DNA of 64,000 nucleotides from Streptomyces anulatus. Its GTDB lineage: Bacteria; Actinomycetota; Actinomycetes; Streptomycetales; Streptomycetaceae. The notes under the pieces are model-generated. The model was not told the DNA's origin. It saw nothing but the letters and a program-made list of their open reading frames with translations, and ran no database searches. Numbering within the stretch: position 1 is the stretch's first letter; each line of letters opens with the position of its first letter. The stretch is taken from assembly GCF_014650675.1 (NCBI RefSeq), contig NZ_BMVK01000009.1, positions 248,001 through 312,000 of the forward strand, read 5' to 3'. The position numbers were made by a program, and so were the translations under genes. Shown here one piece after another: positions 27,102 through 36,994 of this stretch.

Positions 27102-27119
27102 GGGGAAGGATCCTTCCCC
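27102..27119. promoter_or_regulatory. 18-bp perfect palindrome, MmyB-operator candidate
   Basis: GGGGAAGGA/TCCTTCCCC, preceded by AGAGGAGAGATTCTTCC. The same AGAGGAGA..TTCTTCCGGGGA arrangement occurs at 29387-29410 in the divergent regulator/apbE spacer. It lies between the cyclophilin-like lipoprotein gene and the truncated AKR. Confidence 0.5.
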
Positions 27120-27159
27120 CCTTCGGGCATGCCGGCCGTGCCATGCGTGTCCTGGCGGG

Positions 27160-27684
27160 TCAGCCGGTGCGGTCGATAGTGACCTTGGCGGTGCCGTCGT
27201 GTCCGGTGAAGGCGTCCAGGCCCCCGTCGATCGTGCCGAGCACCACCATGCCGGGTGCCGGGACCGGTGGGCCGGCGTGCTTGTAGTAGACGGCCAGGCC
27301 GGGGCCGGGCGGCCAGTACACGAGCTGACCTGCCTGGTAGTCGGTCTGCCGGTTCTTCTCGGCCACGGGGAGCGGTTCGGGCAGCGCCCCGTACAGTTCC
27401 CGCTCCAGCATGTCGCTCATCTCCACCGTGACCGGGAGCGTGGTGGCGAAGGCCCGCGCGGTGGCGTTGTCGGTCAGCGTCGCTTGCGTGGTCGTGTCCC
27501 CGACGCGGAGGGCGACCTTCATCCCGTTCACCCTCTCGGTGCTTGCAGGGTTCGGCGCCTGTGGTGTTGCGGAAGGCTTCGTCCCCGAGGGGGAAGCGTT
27601 GTCCTGCGCGGTGTCGTTGCCGCACGCGGCGACGGCCAGGGTGAGCGACATGACCCCTGCCACGCACAATGCTCTGCTTTTCAC
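27160..27684 (-). CDS. Cyclophilin-like-fold lipoprotein
   Basis: 174 aa. Lipoprotein signal with lipobox LAVAAC (Cys about residue 21), a Ser/Pro/Thr-rich linker, then a domain of the small cyclophilin-like (DUF-type) fold: MKVALRVGDTTTQATLTDNA, ATTLPVTVEMSDMLERELYG, YQAGQLVYWPPGPGLAVYYK and PAPGMVVLGTIDGGLDAF. These proteins are often next to flavin or reductase genes; activity is unproven. GTG start behind GAGAGGACAGC. Third gene of the apbE operon; it would act outside the membrane. Confidence 0.8.
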   Translation of the reverse strand: MKSRALCVAGVMSLTLAVAACGNDTAQDNASPSGTKPSATPQAPNPASTERVNGMKVALRVGDTTTQATLTDNATARAFATTLPVTVEMSDMLERELYGALPEPLPVAEKNRQTDYQAGQLVYWPPGPGLAVYYKHAGPPVPAPGMVVLGTIDGGLDAFTGHDGTAKVTIDRTG

Positions 27685-27721
27685 GCTGTCCTCTCAAAAA
27701 AGGTTCCGGGAGTGAGGGGTG

Positions 27722-28228
27722 TTACCGAGGGGTTATCGGAATGCTGCCGGCCGGGCTTGGGATTTCGTTGCGGTACGGCAGGTGTTCTCGCCCGGCGTCT
27801 TCCTTGATTTTTCCGAGGGCGTCATTGAATCCCTCGGGGGTGTGGCTGGATCCGGCGAGGCGGTCGATGTGCACCTCGTCGATGTCGCGTCCGACGACCC
27901 GGTCGGGGATCGCGTCGGCGAAGCGTTCTTGCAGGTCCAGTGAGGTGGGGTCGGTGGCGTGGGGTTCGACCTCGACCTGGGCGATCACGTCGTCGTTGAG
28001 GGTGAGGGTGACGCCGATGGAGGAGCCCTGGCTCCCGTACTCGCCGGTCGCCTCGTACCGGCCGTCCGCGTACTGCGCGTCCTTGCCCGGCTCCCGTGCC
28101 GGGACCGTGCTGCTGCGCTCCGGGGGCGGGGAGCTCTCGGTGTCGGTGGACGAGCAGCCGGTCGCGGCCGTGAGGGCGCAGGCGCCCATCATCGTGGCCA
28201 CGGTGAGTTTCCTGCTCAGCGCGCTCAT
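27722..28228 (-). CDS. FMN-binding-domain lipoprotein
   Basis: 168 aa. Signal peptide with lipobox LTAATGC, a linker, then an FMN_bind domain: DGRYEATGEYGSQGSSIGVT, VIAQVEVEPHATDPTSLDLQ and the region RLAGSSHTPEGFNDALGKIK, where the Ser/Thr-x-x-Thr-like segment is the expected covalent flavin site. The neighbouring ApbE would attach FMN to that threonine after export. Predicted extracytoplasmic electron carrier. Confidence 0.82.
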   Translation of the reverse strand: MSALSRKLTVATMMGACALTAATGCSSTDTESSPPPERSSTVPAREPGKDAQYADGRYEATGEYGSQGSSIGVTLTLNDDVIAQVEVEPHATDPTSLDLQERFADAIPDRVVGRDIDEVHIDRLAGSSHTPEGFNDALGKIKEDAGREHLPYRNEIPSPAGSIPITPR

Positions 28229-28307
28229 GCTGGGTGTCCCTTTCCGCAGGGTCGCTTGGGTGTCCGGGGGCGTGCGGCCGTATGCCGCACGTGTCGGGTG
28301 GGGCCGG

Positions 28308-29291
28308 TCAGGTGGGGTCGGCGGCGAAGAGGGTGCCGTCGAAGCCGCCGAAGGTGTCGGTGCGGCCGTCGGCGAGCATGCGGACGCAGGCGAACGAGAA
28401 GCTGTCCGCGAGCCGGTGTGCCGGGGTGAGGAACAGGGCTGTGGCCAGCGCGTCCGCGACGTCCGTACGCTCGGCGACGACCCAGGTGGCCACGGTGTCG
28501 TGCACGGGGGCACCGGTGCGGGCGTCGAGGACGTGGTGCAGTCGGGGCCCCCAGGCGCGGCGGGTGATCGCCGAGGCGCACAGTGCCGCATCCGCCACGT
28601 TCGCCACGCCGATGACCCGGCCGGGCTCGGTGGGGTGTTCCAGGCCGATCCGGATCGGGTGCTCGCCGCCGTGGCGGAGGTCGCCGCTGGCGTCGACCAC
28701 GAAGCGGGTGACTCCCGCGTCCTGGAGCAGGGCGCTGACGAGGTCGACGAGGTAGCCCTTGCCCGCCGCCCCGACGTCGATCACCAGCGGCCGGCGGGTG
28801 CGCAGCATCGCCCCGTGCCGCTCGACGTCCCGGTGCCACGCGGGGCGCGCGTCGGCGTGGGCCGCGCGGTCGGTGTGGGGTACGGGGGTGAGGGAGTAGG
28901 CGGGGTCGTAGCCGAGGAGTTCCAGGTCGCGGCCGACCAGCGGGTCCATCGCCCCGCCCGTGAGGTGGGCGAGCTGGTCGTAGAGGTCGAAGAGGTCGAT
29001 GGCGTCGTCGGGGAAGACGAACCGGCCGCCGCCGGGCGCTGCGGCGATCTGCGAGACGAGCGAGTCGGGGCGGAACCGCGAGTACACGGCATCGAAGCGG
29101 TCGACACGGTCAAGGATCCTCTCGCGCACCTCTGCGGGCAGAGGTGCGGGCGTTTCGATCTCCCACCGGGTGCCGATCGCGTCGAAGGCAAAGAGAGACT
29201 TGCCGGCGTCGGATACCGCCGCCGTTGTGTTTCCGGCGCGCGGACCGCACAAAGTGGGGGAATTGTCTGCGGTACATTCCTGCACGGCCAT
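28308..29291 (-). CDS. apbE: FAD:protein FMN transferase (ApbE)
   Basis: 327 aa. ApbE-type flavin transferase that covalently links FMN from FAD to Thr in target proteins. Marks: FDAIGTRWEIET, LVSQIAAAPGG, GAMDPLVGRDLELLGYDP, IDVGAAGKGYLVDLVSALLQ, FVVDASGDLRHGG and TVATWVVAERTDVADALATA with the metal-binding D/T end. No obvious signal peptide. GAGGAG is two bases from the ATG at 29291 but eight from the GTG at 29285, so the latter may be used. Its likely target is the next gene downstream. Confidence 0.92.
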   Translation of the reverse strand: MAVQECTADNSPTLCGPRAGNTTAAVSDAGKSLFAFDAIGTRWEIETPAPLPAEVRERILDRVDRFDAVYSRFRPDSLVSQIAAAPGGGRFVFPDDAIDLFDLYDQLAHLTGGAMDPLVGRDLELLGYDPAYSLTPVPHTDRAAHADARPAWHRDVERHGAMLRTRRPLVIDVGAAGKGYLVDLVSALLQDAGVTRFVVDASGDLRHGGEHPIRIGLEHPTEPGRVIGVANVADAALCASAITRRAWGPRLHHVLDARTGAPVHDTVATWVVAERTDVADALATALFLTPAHRLADSFSFACVRMLADGRTDTFGGFDGTLFAADPT

Positions 29292-29419
29292 GTCTCCTCT
29301 GCTCGTCGGTGCGATGGAATTCGGTGCGCCGGTTCGTGGTGCGTACTCCCAGGAGAGAGGTTTGCAGGAGCTGAGCGGTCCGCCCAGAGGAGAATTTCTT
29401 CCGGGGAGGGGACCATCCT

Positions 29420-29435
29420 GGGAAGAAACCTTCCC
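29420..29435. promoter_or_regulatory. Palindrome in the apbE / regulator divergent promoter
   Basis: Perfect 6-4-6 inverted repeat GGGAAG-AAAC-CTTCCC, 37 bases before the regulator start. A related GGGGAAGGATCCTTCCCC occurs at 27102-27119, and both are preceded by AGAGGAGA..TTCTTCC. Candidate autoregulatory operator. Confidence 0.5.
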
Positions 29436-29471
29436 TCCCACCGGCGGGGTTGTGGGTGAGACAGTGGGCTT

Positions 29472-30332
29472 ATGAGCAGCAACCGCAACGAGCTGGGAGA
29501 TTTCCTGAAGGCGCGCCGCGCCGAGCTGACCCCGCGTGCCGTCGGCCTGCCCGACAGCGCCGGCCCCCGCCGGGTGGCCGGGCTGCGCAGGGAGGAGGTC
29601 GCGCAGCTGGCGGCGTTTTCCACCGACTACTACACGCGCCTGGAGCAGGGCCGCCTGCCCGCCTCGGCGCCGGTGCTGGAGACGCTGGCCGAGGTGCTGC
29701 ACCTCGATGAGGACCAGTGCCGTTACCTGTTCGGCCTGGCCGGGAAGGAGACCGCCCGGCCGCGCCGCCGCACGGTGCAGAAGGTCCAGCCGCAGCTGCG
29801 CAGGGTTCTGGACGACCTGACCTCCACGCCGGCGATCGTGATGGGCCGCCGTATGGACGTCATCGCGTGGAATCCCCTGGCGGCGGCTCTGATCACTGAT
29901 TTCGGGACGGTACCGGAGAAGCACCGCAATTATGTGCGGATTCTTTTCACCGACCCGATGATGCGCCGCCTGTATGCGGACTGGAAAAGCGTCGCTCGTA
30001 CGGCGGTTGCGCAATTGCGGATGGAGGCGGCGAAGTATCCGGACGATCCGCGCTTGACCGCGCTGGTCGGGGAGCTGTCCGTGCAGGACGCCGATTTCCG
30101 CACGTGGTGGGCCGCCCACCACGTGGCCACGCTCAGCGTGGGTACGAAGGTCCTGCACCATCCCGTGGCCGGGGAACTGTCGCTGGACTGGGACACCCTG
30201 AGCGCCAGTACGGACCCGGATCAGCAACTGGTGGTGTGGACGGCCGAGGTCGGCTCTCCCACCCACGACGGGCTGCGGATCCTCGCCTCCTGGGCCGCGG
30301 CCCAGCAGCCCGCCGCCGACCTGGCCGACTGA
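29472..30332 (+). CDS. XRE-family regulator with MmyB-like ligand-binding domain
   Basis: 286 aa. N-terminal HTH (about 5-85) with LGDFLKARRAELTPRAVGLP, RVAGLRREEVAQLAAFSTDY and YTRLEQGRLPASAPVLETLA, then the MmyB-type PAS-like domain (about 105-275) with RMDVIAWNPLAAALI, NYVRILFTDP and TLSVGTKVLHHPVAGELSLD. Such regulators control neighbouring oxidoreductase genes in actinobacteria. Divergent from apbE across 180 bp. Confidence 0.9.
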   Translation: MSSNRNELGDFLKARRAELTPRAVGLPDSAGPRRVAGLRREEVAQLAAFSTDYYTRLEQGRLPASAPVLETLAEVLHLDEDQCRYLFGLAGKETARPRRRTVQKVQPQLRRVLDDLTSTPAIVMGRRMDVIAWNPLAAALITDFGTVPEKHRNYVRILFTDPMMRRLYADWKSVARTAVAQLRMEAAKYPDDPRLTALVGELSVQDADFRTWWAAHHVATLSVGTKVLHHPVAGELSLDWDTLSASTDPDQQLVVWTAEVGSPTHDGLRILASWAAAQQPAADLAD

Positions 30333-30479
30333 CCCGCCCGCCGCCGGTACGCCGTGCCCGCGTGAGGTGGTGGGTGGTGCGGGCGGTGCTGCGGCAGGTC
30401 GCGGGGGTGCAGCGGCCCGGTGGCCGGTAGCGTCACGGCACTGCCCGGTGCGCGGCCGTCCCACGAGGCGCGGCCGTCG

Positions 30480-31336
30480 GTGACGGCCGACAGTAGCTGT
30501 TCGCCGGCGGTGGCGATGACGGCGCCGAGTTCGGCGGGCAGGGCGAAGCCGAAGGGGGCTCCCGCTACGCGCAGGTAGCGGTAGGACAGGGCATCGAGGT
30601 CAACAGTGGATTCGGCCGTGTCGAGTCGGCCGATGTTGACCACGCCGCCGTCGACGCGAGTGGCGGGAAGACAGGCGGCGAAGGCGGGGCGGCCGACGTA
30701 ATCGAACACCACGTCCACGCCGTCGGCTCCGGTGGCGTCGATGACCGCCCGGATGAGGTCCCGCTCGCCGGTGACCACAACGGTGTCGGCCCCGGCCCGC
30801 TTCAGCAGGTCGTGTTTGGCTGCCGAGCGGGTGGTGGCGATGACCTGTCCGGCGCCGAGGCCTTGGCGATCTGCACGCCGATCAGGCCGATGCTGGAGGT
30901 GACTCCGGTGATCAGTACCGACTGTGCGGACCGGAAGCCGCCGGTCATCAGGGCGCCGTGTTCGGTGAGCAGGCCGGTCGGTAGTGCGCACGCGATGTCG
31001 TAACCGAGTTCGTCAGGGACGGGCAGGACGTGGCGGTGGTCGGCGAGGACGTACTGGGGCGAAGCTGCCGGGGGCTGTGCCCATCACCCGGTCCCCGATT
31101 ACGGGGGTGGTCACGCCGTCACCGACGGCGGTGACCTCGCCGGCGAACTGGTAGCCGGCCTGATACTGCTTGCCGGTGCCGCCGGAGGTGGGATCGGCGG
31201 CGGCGAGCATGGAGGCGTCGGCGTTGTTGAGGGCGACCGCGTGGGCACGCACCACGATCTGCCCGTGACCAGGTTCGGGTACAGGGACCTCGCGGGTGGT
31301 CCACTCGGGTCCGACACCGCTGAACAGGGCGGTCAT
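30480..31336 (-). pseudogene. Quinone oxidoreductase-like MDR gene, two frameshifts
   Basis: Starts normally (MTALFSGVGPEWTTREVPVP, NNADASMLAAADPTSGGTGK) and shifts frame near 31063 into YVLADHRHVLPVPDELGYDI and LITGVTSSIGLIGVQIAK, then again near 30862 into GLGAGQVIATTRSAAKHDLL and FDYVGRPAFAACLPATRVDG. Similarity to the paralogue fades after about 30480, so the C-terminus is also lost. Sister of the gene at 23677-24665. Confidence 0.8.
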
Positions 31337-31375
31337 CGTGTCGGCTATGAGCTGGTCTCCCTTCGTTCGCGAGGG

Positions 31376-31795
31376 TCAGTGGGCGCGGGTGCGGGGGCCG
31401 TTGTACTCCTCGTCGGTGATGTGCTCCAGCCAGGTCGTCTCGGGCCGGTCGTCGTCGGGGGTGGTGCCGTCCCACAGGGCGAGGTGCTGCATGAAGTTCT
31501 CCTCGGTGGCGCCGTGCCAGTGTTCCTCGCCGGGCGGGCAGGTCACCGTCTGACCGGGGTGGGCCTCGAAGACGGTGCCGTCGCGGGTACCGATCAGGGC
31601 GGTGCCGGCGACGACGTGGAGGGTCTGCCCCACCGCGTGGTGGTGCCAGGCGGTGCGGGCGCTGGGAGCGAAGCGCACCATGTTGGCGCGCAGGCGGGAG
31701 GGTTCCTGTCCGGCGTGGATGACGTCGAACCAGACATCTCCGTTGAACCAGCTCTCCGGGCCCTTGCCGGTGGGCTGCGGCTTGACGAACTCCAC
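31376..31795 (-). CDS. Cupin-domain protein
   Basis: 139 aa. FNGDVWFDVIHAGQEPSRLR and SARTAWHHHAVGQTLHVVAG (first His motif), PGQTVTCPPGEEHWHGATEE (second). It resembles the hydroxynitrile-lyase-like/AraC-associated cupins that accompany AKR and CMD genes. GTG start behind AAGGAG with a six-base gap. Ends 40 bases before the broken oxidoreductase gene. Confidence 0.88.
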   Translation of the reverse strand: MEFVKPQPTGKGPESWFNGDVWFDVIHAGQEPSRLRANMVRFAPSARTAWHHHAVGQTLHVVAGTALIGTRDGTVFEAHPGQTVTCPPGEEHWHGATEENFMQHLALWDGTTPDDDRPETTWLEHITDEEYNGPRTRAH

Positions 31796-31829
31796 GGGAC
31801 GCTCCTTGCTTTCGTGTGGACAGGGGTGA

Positions 31830-33731
<1,902 letters not shown>

Positions 33732-33735
<4 letters not shown>

Positions 33736-34532
33736 GCGCGGTCTTCCTTCGCGTTCGGGGCGTCGCCGGCCGGGGAGACGGCGTCGACGGCGGCCAGGGC
33801 GTTGAGGGTGCGGGGATAGCCGATGAACGGCAGCAGTCCGGTCAGGACGGCGAGGAGGGTGGCGCGGGTGTTGCCGACGTTGAGGTTGGCCGCGACGTGT
33901 CCCTTCACCTGGGCGTCGGCGCCGCCGAGCGCGGTGAGCATCGCGAACGTCAGCAGTTCCCGCGTGGGTACGTCGATGCCGGTGCGGGTGTAGTGGTCGC
34001 CGAAGCAGTTGCCGCTCAGGAATCGCTGGATGTGCTGCTCGTCGGCCGGGGCATTCGCGTACATGGAGTCCACGGCCTTCTCCCCGACGATCCGTTTCTG
34101 CACCGCCAGGCCCTGCTCCATCCGGGTGTCCGGGCCGGTGGTGGACTGGCCCTCCAGGGGCAATTCGACACCGCGGCCGGTGAGGACGTCGTTGGTGGCG
34201 TGCAGGAAGTCGAAGACCCGGGCCATGCCGGCGTACGGCACGGCCTGATAGACGATCTCCTTGGCCTCCACCGGGGTGACACCGATGGTGAGGGCGGCGC
34301 CGAGCATGACGCGGTACTCGGCAAGGGCGCCGACGGCGATCATCGCGGCGAGCTGCGTCATCAGCCGGGTTCGCTCCGGCAGCTCGTGAGCGTGCTGCAG
34401 GGCCTCGTCGAAGGCGAAGTTGTCGAAGTACTCGATCAGCTCGGGATCAGTGACCGCGAGGGTGGACACATGGCCGGGGAAGAGCCGCTCGTGCGCGGCG
34501 CTGGCCGCGGCGTTGGGCTTGCGGGCGGTCAC
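33732..34532 (-). CDS. Carboxymuconolactone decarboxylase-family protein, two domains
   Basis: 266 aa with two CMD-like repeats: LPERTRLMTQLAAMIAVGAL, TPVEAKEIVYQAVPYAGMAR in the first half and VPTRELLTFAMLTALGGADA, TRATLLAVLTGLLPFIGYPR in the second. Function in this context unknown; likely acts on the same unidentified substrate series as the neighbouring reductases. Four-base overlaps with both neighbours (33732-33735 and 34529-34532) show tight coupling. Confidence 0.9.
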
Positions 34533-35566
34533 GGGCGCACCACGACCTTGAGGTTGGTCCGGTCATCCATGGCCTGGTACGCGTCGGCGACCTGGTCCAG
34601 GGAGACCTCGGCGTCGAAGACCCGGCCCGGGTTGATCCGGCCAGCGAGCACGTCGGCGATCGCGGGCTCCAGGTAGGCGCGCACCGGGGCGGGCCCGCCG
34701 GCCAGCTGGGCGTTCTTCCCGAAGAGTGAGCCGAAGCCGACCGGGGCCTCCTCGTACTGCGGGACGCCGACGCGGGAGATGATCCCGCCGGGGCGCACGA
34801 CGCCGTATGCCTGCTCGTACGCGGGCATCAGCCCGACCGCCTCCAACACGACGTGGGAGCCTGCACCGCCCGTCAGGTCCATCACCTTGGCGATGCCCTC
34901 CTCGCCGCGCTCGGCCACGACGTCGGTGGCACCCCACTCCTTGCCGAGGTCGGTGCGGGAGGTGTGCCTGCCCATGAGGATGATCTTTTCGGCACCCATG
35001 CGGCGGGAGGCCAGCACGGCGGACAGGCCGACGGAACCGTCGCCGATCACGGTCACGGTCTTGCCGGGTTCGACCCGGCCCATGTGGGCGGCGTGGTAGC
35101 CGGTGAGGTACACGTCGCTCAGCGCCAGCAGCGAGGGCAGCAGCGCGGTGTCGACGTCCGTGGGGATCTTGACCAAAGTGCCGTCAGCCTGGGGCACGCG
35201 GATGGCCTCGGCCTGCGCCCCGCCGACGCCGCCGGCGCCGTACCAGCCGCCGTGCGGGCAGGCGGTGTGGAAGCCGTCGCGGCAGATCGGACAGGTGTTG
35301 TCGGCGAACGCGAACGGGGAAACGACGAAGTCACCACGCTTGAGGCCGCGGACCTCGGAGCCGGTCTCCTCGACGACGCCGAGGAACTCGTGCCCCATCG
35401 GCACGCCCTCGTCGGCCTTCTCCATCGAGTGGTACGGGTGCAGGTCGGAGCCGCAGACACAGGCCAGGGTGATCCGGACGATCGCGTCCGTGGGATCGAC
35501 GATCTGCGGGTCCGGGACGTTCTCGACCCGGACGTCACCGGGGCCGTACATGAAGGTGGCACGCAT
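34529..35566 (-). CDS. Zinc-dependent alcohol dehydrogenase
   Basis: 345 aa zinc MDR enzyme. Catalytic-zinc residues in ACVCGSDLHPYH and MGHEFLGVVEETGSEV; the structural-zinc loop is NTCPICRDGFHTAC, with three rather than four cysteines, so that site may be reduced. NAD(P)-binding loop VTVIGDGSVGLSAVLASRRM, coenzyme region LMGRHTSRTDLGKEWGATDV. First gene of the leftward operon that continues through the CMD, SDR, AKR and cupin genes. Confidence 0.92.
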   Translation of the reverse strand: MRATFMYGPGDVRVENVPDPQIVDPTDAIVRITLACVCGSDLHPYHSMEKADEGVPMGHEFLGVVEETGSEVRGLKRGDFVVSPFAFADNTCPICRDGFHTACPHGGWYGAGGVGGAQAEAIRVPQADGTLVKIPTDVDTALLPSLLALSDVYLTGYHAAHMGRVEPGKTVTVIGDGSVGLSAVLASRRMGAEKIILMGRHTSRTDLGKEWGATDVVAERGEEGIAKVMDLTGGAGSHVVLEAVGLMPAYEQAYGVVRPGGIISRVGVPQYEEAPVGFGSLFGKNAQLAGGPAPVRAYLEPAIADVLAGRINPGRVFDAEVSLDQVADAYQAMDDRTNLKVVVRP

Positions 35567-35619
35567 GAGGATCTTGCCTTTCGTTACTGCTGGGGGTGCG
35601 GTGTGAGCCGGGATGTGCC

Positions 35620-35700
35620 GACGATCTCCTCCCCGGACGTCGGCGGTGTCGACGATGTTGACGCCCGCGTCGGGGCGCGGGGGGAACGGCTCCTCGCTCG
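35620..35700 (-). pseudogene. Possible aldo/keto reductase scrap
   Basis: A few codons, DAGVNIVDTADVRG, resemble the FIDTADVYG strand of aldo/keto reductases. Too short to be sure; it lies between the regulator stop and the alcohol dehydrogenase gene. Confidence 0.25.
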
Positions 35701-35709
35701 TGTGGTGGT

Positions 35710-36606
35710 TCAGTCGTTCGCCGTGGGGACGGCGGTGCCGGTGTCGGCCCAGCTGGCCAGGAGGCCGAGGGCTTCCCGCTCCCGGGAGTCCGGTTCGGGG
35801 GTGTAGAAGTTCAGGCGCAGGCCGGGGTCGGAGGGCAGTTCCATCGCCTCGTAGGGGAGCGCGAGGTCGCCGACGAGGGGGTGATGGAGGTTCTTCACAC
35901 CGGAGCGGTGGAATTTCACGTCGTGCCGGGCCCAGCGGCGTGCGAAGTCGTCGCTGCGCGTGGTCAGCTCGCCGATCAGGTCGGTCAGCGCCTTGTCGTG
36001 CGGCGAGCGACCGGTCTCGGTGCGCAGGAAGGCGACGGCGTCGTTGGCTCCCTTGTCCCAGTCGGTCCAGAAGTCCTTGCTTACGGGGTCCAGGAACATG
36101 AAGCGGGCACTGTTGACCGGCCCGCGCTGCGCGAACAGCGGTGAGTCGTAGACCGGCGCGTACAGTGCCCGGCCCAGTGTGTTGGCGGCCAGGATGTCGA
36201 AGCGGGCGTTGCGGACGTAGGCCGGCACGTCGGTCATGGAGTCGAGCAGACGCATGATCGTCGGCCGGACCCGCGACGAGGTCGCCGCGGGCCGCCGTCC
36301 GGACGGTGAGGCCGCGCGGGCGAGGTCGTAGAGGTGAGTTCGCTCGGCCTCGTCAAGCTGCAGGGCATGTGCGAGGGCTTCGAGCACCGAGTCCGAGGCT
36401 CCGCCAAGGTTTCCGCGCTCCAGCCGGACATAGTAGTCCACGCTCACGCCCGCCAGCATGGCGACTTCCTCCCGGCGCAGCCCCGCGACGCGCCGCTGCC
36501 CCCCGTAGACCTGGAGCCCGGCCTGCTGCGGGGAGAGCCGTGCGCGGCGGGTGCTGAGGAACTCGCGCACCTCGGCGGCCACGTCCTTCTTGATGTTGTC
36601 GGCCAT
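35710..36606 (-). CDS. XRE-family regulator with MmyB-like ligand-binding domain
   Basis: 298 aa, the second such regulator here. HTH: VREFLSTRRARLSPQQAGLQ, RRVAGLRREEVAMLAGVSVD and YYVRLERGNLGGASDSVLEA. PAS-like domain with RFDILAANTLGRALYAP, NSARFMFLDPVSKDFW and FHRSGVKNLHHPLVGDLALP. Same strand as the downstream operon (about 140 bases before the alcohol dehydrogenase) and divergent from the MFS gene; it may control both. Confidence 0.9.
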   Translation of the reverse strand: MADNIKKDVAAEVREFLSTRRARLSPQQAGLQVYGGQRRVAGLRREEVAMLAGVSVDYYVRLERGNLGGASDSVLEALAHALQLDEAERTHLYDLARAASPSGRRPAATSSRVRPTIMRLLDSMTDVPAYVRNARFDILAANTLGRALYAPVYDSPLFAQRGPVNSARFMFLDPVSKDFWTDWDKGANDAVAFLRTETGRSPHDKALTDLIGELTTRSDDFARRWARHDVKFHRSGVKNLHHPLVGDLALPYEAMELPSDPGLRLNFYTPEPDSREREALGLLASWADTGTAVPTAND

Positions 36607-36994
36607 GCTCAGATCCTGGTGTTGTCGTCGGCAGCGCCTGCGGCGGACAGCACTGTGCGGGGACCGGTACGGAGCGGGCTCGTCGCGGGCCGCACTCGCG
36701 CGCCGGTGAGCACGGCGTGCCCGGGACGGGACGCCGGTTCCGGATGAGCCGGGTACCTCGGCCCCCGAGCTGGCGTCGGCATCGGGTACTGCGGCACGAC
36801 GGCCTCCTTCTGATCAGCCCGCATGTCCTGCGGCTTCTCCACGGTAGGTCCGTCCGAGCGGACCTGCGAGGTAGTGCCAGTACGCGGAAGAGCAGTGATT
36901 CCCACACCTGCCCCGACGTGCAGTTACCTGGGAAGGGCCAGAGACTGGCGGCCCGGGACCGGGCCCGAACCCGCAGCCGAATCGAAGGAACACC
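36607..36994. other. Divergent promoter region
   Basis: Spacer of 388 bases between the regulator and the MFS gene. No gene seen. It contains the 7-6-7 palindrome at 36846-36865. Confidence 0.5.
36846..36865. promoter_or_regulatory. Palindrome in the regulator/MFS divergent spacer
   Basis: Perfect inverted repeat AGGTCCG-TCCGAG-CGGACCT. It differs from the GGGAAGG palindromes near the first MmyB regulator, so it would be a distinct operator. Confidence 0.45.
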
